64,000 bases of DNA from Erysipelotrichaceae bacterium 66202529 (GCA_017161075.1 CP046174.1:2604001-2668000); one strand, 5' to 3'. Positions 34,330 to 43,651 are shown, counted from the stretch's first letter. Notes: generated by a model not told the origin, from the letters alone. A program made the numbers and translations.

Positions 34330-35436
34330 TCATTCAGATGCAGTCTCTTCTTTTTTCTCCAGCTGCACCTCCTGAATCTCCTCAAAGCGCTTTACAATCT
34401 TACCGGCCGTAATTGATAACTGACGCATATCCTGATAGCTGCGTTCAAAATCATTGCTCACTGCCTGATAGCGCTTATCAAAGCGTTCAAATTCCACCTG
34501 CAGATGCTTCAGCTCCTGCTGAATCTGTTCTACATGCTCATTGCGCTGTACCCCCAGATAAATAGCGCGGATTGCCGTCAGATACGCCATCAGCGTTGTC
34601 GGCGACACCATATACACCTTTTCGGCATAGGAATACTGCACCACTTCATCACAGCTTGCATAAATATAGGAAAACACCGCTTCTGCGGGAAGAAACATAC
34701 AGGCAAACTCCGCTGTTTCCTGCGGTAGGATATACTTTGACGCAATGGCACGGACATGCTTTTTCACATCCTGTACAAACGCAGCCTGTGCTTTTGCTTT
34801 CTCCTGCGCCGTATCCGCATGCATGAGGCGGTTATAATTCTCCAGCGGAAATTTAGCATCAATACAAATCATACGCAGTGGTTCACTCGCAAACAATACA
34901 GCGTCTGCAATCATGCCATTGCTCAGCTTATACTGCTTCTGATAGCGGTGCTCATCCGTTCCCATTGCCGTCTCCAGCAGACTGTATAGCTCTATCTCAC
35001 CAAAAATACCTCTTGTTTTTTTATCATTCAGAATATTCTGCAGCTGCAATATAGAAGCGGACACCTCTTTTATACTCTGCTGGCTTTCATCCAGCTTTCC
35101 CATCTGCTGCAACACCTTTCCAAACACCTGCGTTGTGGTCTGATAGCCATGATGCAGGTTTTCATTCAATGTAAGCTCCAAATGGCTCATCCGCTGTTCC
35201 ACATTTTCATGCAGAGACTGCAGGTCTGTCTTCATCAGCTGGGAAATCTGTGTCTGTAACAGCATCAGCTGATTGTTCCACTGCTGCTGCATGGCAGCCA
35301 TATCCTCACGCTGGCCGCTCAGCTCCCGCAATATACGCTCCTGTTCTGTTCCCCTTGTTGGACGAAGCTGCAGAAACAGAAAGATAAACAGCAGCACAAC
35401 GCAAAGAATTAAAAATATTAACACATACAATTCCAT
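34330..35436 (-). CDS. rmuC: RmuC-family DNA recombination protein
   Basis: The 368-residue protein has an N-terminal membrane anchor (4-24), a long coiled coil (about 30-135) and the RmuC nuclease-like domain (about 150-345; GIFGEIELYSLLE, IDAKFPLENYNRL, MVSPTTLMAYL). The family limits inversions at short repeats in E. coli and is structurally nuclease-like. The start follows AGGAGAGAT. It may share a transcript with the ComK-like gene 42 bp upstream. Confidence 0.92.
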   Translation of the reverse strand: MELYVLIFLILCVVLLFIFLFLQLRPTRGTEQERILRELSGQREDMAAMQQQWNNQLMLLQTQISQLMKTDLQSLHENVEQRMSHLELTLNENLHHGYQTTTQVFGKVLQQMGKLDESQQSIKEVSASILQLQNILNDKKTRGIFGEIELYSLLETAMGTDEHRYQKQYKLSNGMIADAVLFASEPLRMICIDAKFPLENYNRLMHADTAQEKAKAQAAFVQDVKKHVRAIASKYILPQETAEFACMFLPAEAVFSYIYASCDEVVQYSYAEKVYMVSPTTLMAYLTAIRAIYLGVQRNEHVEQIQQELKHLQVEFERFDKRYQAVSNDFERSYQDMRQLSITAGKIVKRFEEIQEVQLEKKEETASE

Positions 35437-35478
35437 AATTATCTCTCCTAGCGGTTTTCATTATATCATACATTCCAC

Positions 35479-35892
35479 TCAGGCATTCAGAAAAGATAAA
35501 TAACGCTTGCATAGCTGCATACTTCTGCGAATACAGCGGACATCCACAGAAACAAACAGCTCGCTTTCATCATGGAACTGTACAATGCAGCCCTTCTCTT
35601 TGCGGCGGATCTCATCCACGGCACGGTAGTTGATCCAAATACATTCCGGATTGCGCAGTGCTCTTGTTGGAAACAGAATATCCTGATATACCTCGGATAA
35701 AAGAATCGGTACCTTTTGATGAATATCCAGATTGCACGCTGCCGCTTCCCTCCTTCCCTCACAGGTACTTCCATAACGCAGGCACAGTCTTTGCAAAATC
35801 ACTAGCAGCGGCTCCTGTAAAACAGTCTGCTGTCCGTTTTCCTGTACCATAAGACAGCTTCGTTCGTCAATTCTACGAAGATAATATACCAT
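35479..35892 (-). CDS. ComK-like competence regulator
   Basis: The 137-residue protein resembles ComK (PF06338), which is about 190 residues in Bacillus subtilis. RYGSTCEGRREAA lines up with the ComK FFGSSYAGRKAG segment, then KVPILLSEVYQDILFPT with PPIMVDPSNQIFLFPT, and CIWINYRAVDEI with CGWISHVHVKEF. It lacks the C-terminal 50 or so residues by which MecA/ClpC degrade B. subtilis ComK. ComK activates DNA uptake genes; neighbouring rmuC is also a DNA-processing gene. Strong GAAGGAGG precedes the ATG. The assignment is from remembered sequence similarity, not a search. Confidence 0.72.
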   Translation of the reverse strand: MVYYLRRIDERSCLMVQENGQQTVLQEPLLVILQRLCLRYGSTCEGRREAAACNLDIHQKVPILLSEVYQDILFPTRALRNPECIWINYRAVDEIRRKEKGCIVQFHDESELFVSVDVRCIRRSMQLCKRYLSFLNA

Positions 35893-36027
35893 TGTCCCCC
35901 TCCTTCAACACGATATGCTCCTTATGGTTATAACACATATGGATAAAAACCGGAGTAAAAATCATCAAATACGGAAGAGAAGCATATAAAATATGAGAAT
36001 AAAAGCGGTAAATGAAGCTTTCAGGCG

Positions 36028-36058
36028 AAAAAAAGGAACAGAGTATGTGCTCTGTTCC
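36028..36058 (-). terminator. Terminator of the ridA transcript
   Basis: GGAACAGA (36035-36042) pairs with TCTGTTCC (36051-36058); TTTTTTT follows on the minus strand. Confidence 0.8.
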
Positions 36059-36071
36059 CATTTCTCAATTA

Positions 36072-36539
36072 CTAGCAGCAGCCCCCGTCGCATCCGCCAC
36101 CGCATCCGGAGCATCCGCTTTCCTGAGCTGCCATCTGCTGCTCGTATACCAAGGTATCGATGACGATACATTCGATTTCCACCTTGACATCCTTCGGCAG
36201 ACGAGCCACCTGTACACAGCTTCTTGCCGGATATGGTTCTTCCAGATAGCTGCCGTATACTTCATTCAGCTTATCAAAATCATTCAGGTCGCTTACAAAG
36301 ATCGTTGTTTTCACAATGTGCTTATAATCCAGGCCCATATCAGCAAGAACTGCCTTGATATTTTTCATGACCTGATGTGTCTGTTCCTCAATAGTGGTTC
36401 CTTCTACTTCTCCGGTTTCCGGATTCAAAGGAATCTGTCCGCTCAGGTAAACAAAATCACCCAGCTTTACTGCCGGAGAATACGGCCCCAGCGCCTTTGG
36501 TGCATTTGCAGGTTTCACTGCTTTTAAAAATACGTTCAT
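36072..36539 (-). CDS. ridA: RidA-family enamine/imine deaminase with cysteine-rich tail
   Basis: Residues 1-127 are a normal RidA (YjgF) domain: GPYSPAVKLGDFVYLSGQIPLNPETG, the conserved Arg in PARSCVQVARLP, and VEIECIVI. RidA hydrolyses 2-aminoacrylate and related enamines made by PLP enzymes such as threonine deaminase, which is encoded in this window. Unusually, about 25 residues follow, ending ESGCSGCGGGCDGGCC with five cysteines, which could bind metal. It starts nine bp behind the CNNM gene and ends at a terminator. Confidence 0.9.
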   Translation of the reverse strand: MNVFLKAVKPANAPKALGPYSPAVKLGDFVYLSGQIPLNPETGEVEGTTIEEQTHQVMKNIKAVLADMGLDYKHIVKTTIFVSDLNDFDKLNEVYGSYLEEPYPARSCVQVARLPKDVKVEIECIVIDTLVYEQQMAAQESGCSGCGGGCDGGCC

Positions 36540-36548
36540 AATAGCCTC

Positions 36549-37823
36549 CTAGTCTAAATCGTCATCCATTTGTGACAAGATCTGCATTTCGATTCTGGCT
36601 GCCATACCATCCTTGGTATCCAGAACCTTAATTTCAAAGTTTTCAAATTCTATTTCACGGCCTTTGCGGACCTTGCGATGGTTGTTTAATTCAAAGATCC
36701 AGGCAGCGAAGGTTCTAGCTTTTGTTTTCGGCGCATCCTGATCTTCTACGTATGTATCGAAGAAATCGACAAGTGACACATTGCCATCGATCGTAAAGGT
36801 ATGGTGTCCGATTTCAACGACATGATTGGGAAGAGGATCATATTCATCATAAATCTCTCCAACCAGCTCTTCCAATACATCCTCCAGTGTTACAATTCCC
36901 ACGAATACATGTGAGGTCAGGGATTCCTCAACGATCGCCATATGCTCTCTTGATTTCTGGATATCCTCCAAAACCGCTGGCAGCTTCTTTCGCTGTGTAA
37001 CAAATACCGGCTCCTGCATCATTTCGGAAATAACGATTTCCTTATCCTCCAGCAATGCATCCAAAACATCACGGACACGCAGGATACCGACAACCTCGGT
37101 CGTCTGATAGGAAATCACAGGTAAACGGGACAGCTTATGATCATGCAGAACCTGCTTCATCTGATCATAGGTCGCATTGTCATACAGAAAGACCACCTGA
37201 TCCTTGGGAACCATGATATCGCGAACGTTTTTATCGTCAAATTCAATAACGCTTTCAATCAGCTCGCGTTCTTCCTGTTCCAGAACCCCCTCCTGTTCAA
37301 TCGTTGATACGATTTCCAGAAGCTCATCCTCTGTCGCCGTTACATTTTCTATTTCCATTTTCTTTTCCCAGTGCGTCTCAATGGACTCTACAATAAAGGA
37401 AATCGGACGAAACAGCAATACCATGACAGACAGCGGCTTTGCCATGAACAAAGCGACGGCTTCCGCTTTTGCCTTTGCTACAATTTTTGGCGTGATCTCT
37501 CCAAAGGTCAGAATCAGCACCGTCATAATTCCGGTCGCAACCGCCACACCGGCACTTCCGAACATTTGTGTAAACAGCTCTGTCGCGATTGAAGTAGCCA
37601 GAATATTAACAACGTTGTTACCGATCAATATCGTTGTAATAGCTGCCGTAAAATTTTTGGAAATGCTGTACGCCGTACGGGCACGCTTGTCTCCGTTTTT
37701 CGCCATCTGCTTCAGACGTATCATATTCACTGAGGAATATGCGGTCTCCGTTGACGAAAATAATGCACTGAAAGCTACCAGTATAAGTAAAACGATGAGA
37801 AGACATATTTGCGATCCATCCAA
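36549..37823 (-). CDS. CNNM/CorC-family (hemolysin-like) membrane protein
   Basis: The 424-residue protein has a DUF21 membrane domain (about 1-190, three to four helices, SALFSSTETAYSS), a CBS-domain pair (about 205-330; MVPKDQVVFLYDNATYDQ, GILRVRDVLDALL, GIVTLEDVLEELVGEIYDEYD) and a C-terminal CorC_HlyC domain (about 345-424). Relatives are linked to magnesium or cobalt efflux; the hemolysin name is historic. First gene of a two-gene unit with ridA. Confidence 0.92.
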   Translation of the reverse strand: MDGSQICLLIVLLILVAFSALFSSTETAYSSVNMIRLKQMAKNGDKRARTAYSISKNFTAAITTILIGNNVVNILATSIATELFTQMFGSAGVAVATGIMTVLILTFGEITPKIVAKAKAEAVALFMAKPLSVMVLLFRPISFIVESIETHWEKKMEIENVTATEDELLEIVSTIEQEGVLEQEERELIESVIEFDDKNVRDIMVPKDQVVFLYDNATYDQMKQVLHDHKLSRLPVISYQTTEVVGILRVRDVLDALLEDKEIVISEMMQEPVFVTQRKKLPAVLEDIQKSREHMAIVEESLTSHVFVGIVTLEDVLEELVGEIYDEYDPLPNHVVEIGHHTFTIDGNVSLVDFFDTYVEDQDAPKTKARTFAAWIFELNNHRKVRKGREIEFENFEIKVLDTKDGMAARIEMQILSQMDDDLD

Positions 37824-37947
37824 GAATTACCACTCCCTACCGTATGTCCGTTTAGAAAAAGATGGTTGAAAGACTCTTCACCATAGTCAATATTATAAAC
37901 GAAAATTGGAAAAATTCAATGGAAACGACTATATTCTTACGATATCC

Positions 37948-38526
37948 TCAGCCATTTTCATCACATTTTCTGACAAAGCCCTCATAATCCATATATACGG
38001 GTGCAGAAAGATAGATATTGTTATTCGACCAGCGCAAAAGACTTTTTCCGCCCCGGGATGCACCGATTGCTATTTTGTGCAGAAGCTCCTCATGATATGC
38101 CTTGCAATAAACCGGAATCAGGGCCTCTGAATTATCCGTTGTACTGAAATGCATGGCATCCTGTATTTCATACGCTTCTGGCATACGATACGCATGCTCA
38201 CGGATTTCCAGTGTCACAAGATTGCGAAAGCATTTCATACGGCAGGTTTGTTCATCAATCCGAATATGACAGGTATCCCGTTCAAACTGCTTCATATACC
38301 AGTAGCCCAGACAGCACATCGCCTCCAGCGTACACGTTGTGGAAGCCGAATTCTGATCCTCAACGATCTGAAACCGGATATCCTCCCCTACGATCCTCCC
38401 CTCAAAGCTTTGCTGCCTGGTATGCTGCATCTGTTCGCTGCATAATGTCACATCACTCATGTGCTCCCTTCTTGCACTTGTGAGTAAAAAATTTCGATCA
38501 TTCATTTGTAATTTCCAGAAATTCAC
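37948..38526 (-). CDS. Uncharacterised cysteine-containing protein
   Basis: Read from GTG at 38526, which has AGGAGGG five bases upstream, giving 192 residues (MNFWKLQMNDRNFLLT). An ATG 13 codons earlier is open but has no site. No signal peptide or membrane helix. A central region has scattered cysteines (TLCSEQ, TTCTLEAMCCLGYW, DTCHIRIDEQTCRMKC) and the C-terminus ends in a hydrophilic segment. No family recognised. It is divergent from the DUF3892 gene with which it shares a 63-bp promoter region. Confidence 0.6.
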   Translation of the reverse strand: MNFWKLQMNDRNFLLTSARREHMSDVTLCSEQMQHTRQQSFEGRIVGEDIRFQIVEDQNSASTTCTLEAMCCLGYWYMKQFERDTCHIRIDEQTCRMKCFRNLVTLEIREHAYRMPEAYEIQDAMHFSTTDNSEALIPVYCKAYHEELLHKIAIGASRGGKSLLRWSNNNIYLSAPVYMDYEGFVRKCDENG

Positions 38527-38589
38527 AGTATCCCTCCTATGTATAAATATGCGATTGGTGTTCACAATAATGTCAGGAGGTAAGAAAAA

Positions 38590-38835
38590 ATGAAAAAAGA
38601 AAAAACAAGCAAAAAGACACGTTTCGTTGCAGCTCGTCGTAACAGTGATGGTACATTGAGCGAGTTCAAGGATGACAACGGAAAGACGTACGATTACGAA
38701 CAGGCTTTAGAGGCTGTTGAACAGGGTATGATCGAAAACGCACTTCCATTCACAGGACGTGATGGCGCTCGTCATATCCGCGGAATCAACGACGGAGACG
38801 AATCTACAAACCTGCGTAACCTGAAAGAGTTCTAA
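38590..38835 (+). CDS. DUF3892-like small protein
   Basis: The 81-residue protein is highly charged with a lysine-rich N-terminus, then RFVAARRNSDGTLSEFKDDNG, EQALEAVEQGMIENA, and RHIRGINDGDESTNLRNL, the pattern of DUF3892 (PF13031). Function unknown. It has AGGAGG seven bases upstream. It is compact, with its own strong terminator, consistent with high expression. Confidence 0.75.
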   Translation: MKKEKTSKKTRFVAARRNSDGTLSEFKDDNGKTYDYEQALEAVEQGMIENALPFTGRDGARHIRGINDGDESTNLRNLKEF

Positions 38836-38850
38836 GAAGCGAAAAAAAGA

Positions 38851-38896
38851 AAGAACATGTGTGCCAATTACGGCAAATGCACATGTTCTTTTTTAT
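38851..38896. terminator. Strong bidirectional terminator
   Basis: AAGAACATGTG (38851-38861) pairs with CACATGTTCTT (38880-38890), inner TGCC/GGCA, with A- and T-tracts outside. It separates convergent genes. Confidence 0.85.
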
Positions 38897-39408
38897 TGCT
38901 TGATTGCATAGTAAACACAAGGATGTACACTTCCCCGATATTCCACATCGACTGTGCGCGATATTCGCTTCATACCGCATGCTTCCATAACCCGGCAGCT
39001 TGCAATATTTTCCTGAAAGGCTCCCCCGCATACCGTATGATAGCCCTTCGCAAACAAATCCGCAATGACTGCACGTAAAGCCTCACTCGCATATCCGCAA
39101 GAATGATAATCGGGATGTATAACATACCCAAGCTCAATGGTATCTTCTACGATTTCCACGGTATTTACAAAGCCAATCAGCTTGTGTTCCAGATAAATAC
39201 CACGCTCATAGCGGCTGTCATCCTGTGACCATTCCATAAATTTATCAAACAGCCGTGCCACCTCATCAGGAGAGGTGAAATCCGGCAGCATGAAGGTTTC
39301 CTTTATTTTTTCATTGCATAACAGCTGTTCCATAGCATCCTGATCCGCTTCTGTAAAGGGCTGCAGAATCAGCCGCCTTGTTTTTATCATCACACGTTTC
39401 TCACTCAT
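38893..39408 (-). CDS. GNAT N-acetyltransferase (RimJ/RimL-like)
   Basis: The 171-residue protein has the Acetyltransf_3 layout: IKTRRLILQPFTEADQDAMEQLL at the start, ELGYVIHPDYHSCGYASEALRAVI with acetyl-CoA loop HSCGYASEA, and NIASCRVMEACGMKRI. It probably acetylates a protein N-terminus or small amine. It is the last gene of a five-gene operon, its start overlapping the membrane-protein gene by eight bases. The terminator overlaps its stop. Confidence 0.85.
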   Translation of the reverse strand: MSEKRVMIKTRRLILQPFTEADQDAMEQLLCNEKIKETFMLPDFTSPDEVARLFDKFMEWSQDDSRYERGIYLEHKLIGFVNTVEIVEDTIELGYVIHPDYHSCGYASEALRAVIADLFAKGYHTVCGGAFQENIASCRVMEACGMKRISRTVDVEYRGSVHPCVYYAIKQ

Positions 39409-39979
39409 TTTCTTCCATCTCCTCCACCTGCATTTGCAATGCCAGACAATAGCCCTGAAGCTGTTTCACAAAATAGAATATAAGAAATACCAGAAGCAAT
39501 ATGCCCACTGCACAAAGGATTCCTCCGATCAGACGGATATAGACCACCGCCTGTAAAAGAGAGGTACTGGAAAGCCCCCGCCAGGTACAGTAGAATATAC
39601 CGCATGCGCCAAGCAGTATGGCAAGCAAAAGTACCGTCGTGCTGCGTTTTTTCTCCACTGCGGGAAAAACAAGTAAAACGAGCAGAAAGGTAATTACCTC
39701 AAAGGGACGCAGCTCCTTTAACAGGATACCGGCTGCCTTTGAAAAGGAAAAGGTGGCTGTGGATATGGTATCCAGAATTATGCGGGATACATAGGTTGAG
39801 GAAATCAGCGGTTCCTTTAACAATGCGAATACCGATGGATAATCCGTTAGCTGCAATAAACGCGCCCCCAGAAACAGATATGGCAGCAAAAGCAGAATAA
39901 GCGCTGTAAGGGTAAGCAAATAAAGAAGATGGCGGCGCTTCGCTCTGGTATCGACAAAGCGGTCCAGCAGTTCTATCAT
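39401..39979 (-). CDS. Uncharacterised four-helix membrane protein
   Basis: The 192-residue protein has about four transmembrane helices (18-42, 92-110, 114-132, 143-172) and a charged C-terminus (EEMEENE). An amphipathic loop between helices 1 and 2 is predicted outside. No family recognised. Its ATG overlaps the trmL stop by four bases and its end overlaps the GNAT gene, so it is translated as part of the operon. Confidence 0.7.
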   Translation of the reverse strand: MIELLDRFVDTRAKRRHLLYLLTLTALILLLLPYLFLGARLLQLTDYPSVFALLKEPLISSTYVSRIILDTISTATFSFSKAAGILLKELRPFEVITFLLVLLVFPAVEKKRSTTVLLLAILLGACGIFYCTWRGLSSTSLLQAVVYIRLIGGILCAVGILLLVFLIFYFVKQLQGYCLALQMQVEEMEENE

Positions 39980-40485
39980 TGTGTCAGCCAGTCCTCTCCC
40001 TTGATGACCTCAACATTGGATAAGCCGGGATAGTCAAGCTGCCGCAGCGCCTCATACAAAATGATAGCCGCGCAGTTGCTGAGATTTAAAGAGCGGGCAT
40101 TGGCAACCATTGGCAGACGCATGCAGCGATCCAGCTGTCTGGACAGCAGCTCTTTGGGTATTCCGGTACTTTCTTTACCGAGAATAAAATAAATATCGCC
40201 TTTACACGCAGTAAAATCAAACTGCGATGGTGCCTTTTTTCCATAACGGGTCATATAGTAATAATTGTCACTGGGATGTTGGGATGTGAAATCCTCCCAG
40301 TTTTCATAAACGGTATAATCCAGCTCCTTCACATAATCCATACCGGCTCTTTTCAAATGCTGTTCATCCAGTGAAAAGCCTAGTGGTTTGATTAAATGCA
40401 GACGGGTATTGGTCGCCATACAGGTACGCATCATGTTGCCGGTATTCTGCGGGATTTCCGGTTCATATAATACCAGATGCAGCAT
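39976..40485 (-). CDS. trmL: tRNA (cytidine/uridine-34-2'-O)-methyltransferase
   Basis: SPOUT-class enzyme that methylates the wobble ribose of certain leucine tRNAs. The 169-residue protein is the minimal TrmL: LVLYEPEIPQNTGNMMRTC at the start, ILGKESTGIP and RSLNLSNCAAIILYEALRQ forming the SAM-binding knot. Lies one base behind rdgB. Confidence 0.93.
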   Translation of the reverse strand: MLHLVLYEPEIPQNTGNMMRTCMATNTRLHLIKPLGFSLDEQHLKRAGMDYVKELDYTVYENWEDFTSQHPSDNYYYMTRYGKKAPSQFDFTACKGDIYFILGKESTGIPKELLSRQLDRCMRLPMVANARSLNLSNCAAIILYEALRQLDYPGLSNVEVIKGEDWLTQ

Positions 40486-40486
40486 A

Positions 40487-41074
40487 TCAATTCTCCATTT
40501 CCATAAAAGCTATCAGCTTTGCCAGGGCTCGGCCGCGGTGAGATACCTTGTTTTTTTGTTCCTCACTCACATTGGCAAGTGTGGTTTTATAGGGTGGGTA
40601 ATAGAACATCGGATCATAGCCAAAGCCTCCCTCTCCCTCTATATGCTCTGCGACAAGACCCTCTACGACACCTGTAAACACATATTCCCTGCCATCCGCT
40701 GTCACATAGGCAATCGCACAGACGAATTGACAGCCTCGATCATTCACATCCTTACACTGGTCTATGATATATTGATTTTTTACTTCATAGGAGGTATCGC
40801 GTCCCATGAAGCGTGCCGAGTAGATACCGGGAGCACCATTCAGTGCATTGACCGCAAGTCCACTGTCATCCGCAATCACCTCAATGCCCAGACGCTCATG
40901 AATCACTCTTGCCTTAATCAGTGCGTTTTCTTCAAAGCTCGTACCTGTTTCCTCAATCTCAATAGCCTCCTCCAGATCGAGCAGGGTTTTTACTGTATAT
41001 CCCAATGGCTTCAGCATTGCCGCAAATTCCTCCGCCTTGTGTGCATTGGCGGTTGCCAGCATTATTTGTTTCAT
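40487..41074 (-). CDS. rdgB: XTP/dITP diphosphatase (RdgB/HAM1)
   Basis: House-cleaning pyrophosphatase that removes XTP, ITP and dITP from nucleotide pools. The 195-residue protein has LATANAHKAEEFAAML, the catalytic DDSGLAVNALNGAPGIYSAR, GGFGYDPMFYYP and the closing SHRGRAL. It overlaps the radical SAM gene by four bases and is followed one base later by trmL. Confidence 0.95.
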   Translation of the reverse strand: MKQIMLATANAHKAEEFAAMLKPLGYTVKTLLDLEEAIEIEETGTSFEENALIKARVIHERLGIEVIADDSGLAVNALNGAPGIYSARFMGRDTSYEVKNQYIIDQCKDVNDRGCQFVCAIAYVTADGREYVFTGVVEGLVAEHIEGEGGFGYDPMFYYPPYKTTLANVSEEQKNKVSHRGRALAKLIAFMEMEN

Positions 41075-42744
41075 ATCGTCATCTCCTTGATTGTTGTCAC
41101 TTCTTTATTGATAAACCACTGCTTAGGGTATTGCTGGTGACGATTGTACAGCACCAGCTGATATCCCTCTTCCCCATCATAGCCGATATCCACAACACCA
41201 TAGCGAAACAGCGTATCCTGATTGGCAATTCCCTGTTTAAGTGCAAAAAATAGCAGCTTCTTTTTCTGTTCCAGAGATATCCGGGATTTTGTAAAGCGAT
41301 GCGGCTTTTGACGGAAACCGCGATAATACTGTGTTAACAAAATCGCATCGACAAAGTGCTCATTTTGGTTTCGTAATAGTGGATAAAAGCAGCGAAACAG
41401 CTCATAGGGCTGATAGGGACGGGGCAGCTTTTCGTATTCCTGTCCAAGCTCCATGAATAAGGCAAAGGCACTGTCATACCAGTGCAGCTGTAATATCACC
41501 GTTATCACATAACGGCAGACAGCGCTGTTCCAGAATTTTTCTACAGCATGAGCACATGTATGAATCCGCTTCATTTCTTCCTTTGTCAGCCATGCGCTGG
41601 CAGTCACGTCATAGGGTGCCGTATCCTGAAAGATAAAATGATAGCTTTCCTTCTGCCTTCGAAGCTCTGTTCCCTTCAACAGCTTTAAGATGCCCAACTG
41701 CACCTCACTTGCCTGTAGTGAAAACAGGGTATCAAACGAGGTCTGAAAGGAAGCTATATCCTCATAAGGCAGGCCTGCAATCAAATCCACATGCATGATG
41801 CAGCCGCTTGCTTTCAGCCGTGCAATTACTTCCTTCAAGCGTTCATTATTTTGTATCCTTCCAACAGATTCCAGTGTTTTTGTATTGAAGGACTGCACAC
41901 CGATTTCAAAACGGAAACGACTGGTATCCGCCTCCTCGCAAAAAAATCGCAACAGCTCCTCACTCAGCGTTTCCGCTACGATTTCAAATTGGAACGTCTG
42001 ATGAAGGCAATGTTCATTCATATAGCGTGCAATTTTCAAGGCCCGCGCAGGATTGGAATTAAACGTGCGATCCAGCAGCTTGACCTGCTTTACATCGCTG
42101 TCCTTTAACTGCCTGAGAATGCCCATAATATAGTCCATGGAAAACATACGTACCTTACGGTCGGCGGAGGACAGACAGTAGGTACAGCCGTATGGACAGC
42201 CCCTGCTTGTTTCCAGATAGAAATACTGCCTTCCCATAGCTTGCTGATCCATTTCCATAAAATACGGATTGTCAAAGCCTTCCAGCCACGACAGATCGCA
42301 CCTTTGATATTCCGTATTCGGAAACTGCTTTGTATATATTCCGGCAACCTCATGAGGCTGCCCCTCTTCCAGCATGGTGATGTATTCCCAGATGCTCTGT
42401 TCCCCTTCTCCGATACTGATGGCGTCCACGCCCTCATCCAGCAGACGATAGGATTCGTAGCTGACCTCCGGGCCGCCCACAACGATATGCAGCCGGGGAT
42501 CGTGCTGCTTTAAAAGCTGGATAATTGTTTTGATCGGCTGGATATTCCATATATAGCAGCTAAAGCATACGACATCCACCTCCATAGACAGAATATCGCT
42601 TGCAATCTGTTCTTCCCGTTCCTTGATCGTGTATTCACGTATTGTGACACGCTCCCTGTGCGGACAGGTCGTGTATAACCAGCGCAGTGCCAGATTCTTA
42701 TGTATGTATTTGGCATTGCATGTCGTCAGCAGAACTTTTTTCAC
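41071..42744 (-). CDS. B12-binding-domain radical SAM protein (DUF4080)
   Basis: The 557-residue protein has an N-terminal cobalamin-binding-like domain (about 1-130; VVGGPEVSYESYRLL), a radical SAM domain with cysteines 183, 187 and 190 in SRGCPYGCTYC, and a C-terminal DUF4080 domain. The classic cobalamin DxHxxG motif is not evident, so B12 may not bind. The reaction is unknown; relatives methylate or rearrange diverse substrates. First gene of the operon with rdgB, trmL, a membrane protein and a GNAT protein. Confidence 0.87.
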   Translation of the reverse strand: MKKVLLTTCNAKYIHKNLALRWLYTTCPHRERVTIREYTIKEREEQIASDILSMEVDVVCFSCYIWNIQPIKTIIQLLKQHDPRLHIVVGGPEVSYESYRLLDEGVDAISIGEGEQSIWEYITMLEEGQPHEVAGIYTKQFPNTEYQRCDLSWLEGFDNPYFMEMDQQAMGRQYFYLETSRGCPYGCTYCLSSADRKVRMFSMDYIMGILRQLKDSDVKQVKLLDRTFNSNPARALKIARYMNEHCLHQTFQFEIVAETLSEELLRFFCEEADTSRFRFEIGVQSFNTKTLESVGRIQNNERLKEVIARLKASGCIMHVDLIAGLPYEDIASFQTSFDTLFSLQASEVQLGILKLLKGTELRRQKESYHFIFQDTAPYDVTASAWLTKEEMKRIHTCAHAVEKFWNSAVCRYVITVILQLHWYDSAFALFMELGQEYEKLPRPYQPYELFRCFYPLLRNQNEHFVDAILLTQYYRGFRQKPHRFTKSRISLEQKKKLLFFALKQGIANQDTLFRYGVVDIGYDGEEGYQLVLYNRHQQYPKQWFINKEVTTIKEMTI

Positions 42745-42814
42745 TTCTTCACCTTCTCGCTATTTATTCTAACAAATTTTACGTAAATATGCTATGATTA
42801 AACAGGTGATATGA

Positions 42815-43651
42815 ATGAAAGCAATGGATTTTCTGGATACTCTGTTTTTTGACCCGGACATTACCATAACCGATATGCATAAGGGTCTGACAAATCAGAA
42901 CTTCCTTCTGAACATGAATCAGGAAACCTATGTGCTGCGGATTCCCCGCGCAGATAGTGAACATATTGTGAACCGTCATCATGAAACGATGGCACTGGAA
43001 GCGATACAGGCACACGATATTGATGTGGAAACAATTTACTACGATGAAGCAAGCGGATATAAGGTAACGCGCTATCTGGCGGATGCGAAAACCTACAGCG
43101 AATGTGAAGACCCGCTCAAAATTGAAAAAACCGCAGCTTTAATGAAACGATTTCACCAGTTGAACAAACAGGTGGATGCGGATTTTGAGCCAGTCCGTCT
43201 ACTGCAGCAATATCAAAGCCGTGTCCGGCAGCCGCTCTATGACCTTCAGCCATATGAGGATGTGGTGCAGGCGGTATCCCAACTGCACAATCCCAAAATC
43301 CTCTGTCACAATGACTGGGTGGATGGGAATATCCTGTTCACAAAGGATAAAACCTATCTGATCGATTATGAGTATGCCGCAAACAATGACCCGCTGTTTG
43401 ATGTCATGTCTTTTCTGAGTGAAAACCAGATCGAAGACCCTGCTTTACGGGAACGCTTCTATGCGGTATATTTTGATAAACTGGATGACACTCTGCGCCA
43501 TCAGCTGGATATCTGGGAAAGCTTTCAAAACCTGCTGTGGTGTAACTGGGCCATGATGATGTGGGAAAGCCGCGGGGAAGAAATTTATCGAAGCATTGCA
43601 AAGGACAAATATGAGGCGCTGAAGAGAAAGCACACCATACTATCGGTGTAA
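42815..43651 (+). CDS. Choline/ethanolamine kinase-like phosphotransferase (LicA-like)
   Basis: The 278-residue protein has the aminoglycoside-phosphotransferase fold: nucleotide-binding GLTNQNFLLNMN, catalytic CHNDWVDGNILF (Brenner-type) and metal-binding LIDYEYAANNDPLFDVMSF. The GLTNxN and EYA patterns match choline kinases such as LicA rather than drug-resistance enzymes. It may phosphorylate choline for decorating surface polymers, or thiamine. AGGTGAT lies upstream of ATG. Divergent from the radical SAM operon. Confidence 0.83.
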   Translation: MKAMDFLDTLFFDPDITITDMHKGLTNQNFLLNMNQETYVLRIPRADSEHIVNRHHETMALEAIQAHDIDVETIYYDEASGYKVTRYLADAKTYSECEDPLKIEKTAALMKRFHQLNKQVDADFEPVRLLQQYQSRVRQPLYDLQPYEDVVQAVSQLHNPKILCHNDWVDGNILFTKDKTYLIDYEYAANNDPLFDVMSFLSENQIEDPALRERFYAVYFDKLDDTLRHQLDIWESFQNLLWCNWAMMMWESRGEEIYRSIAKDKYEALKRKHTILSV

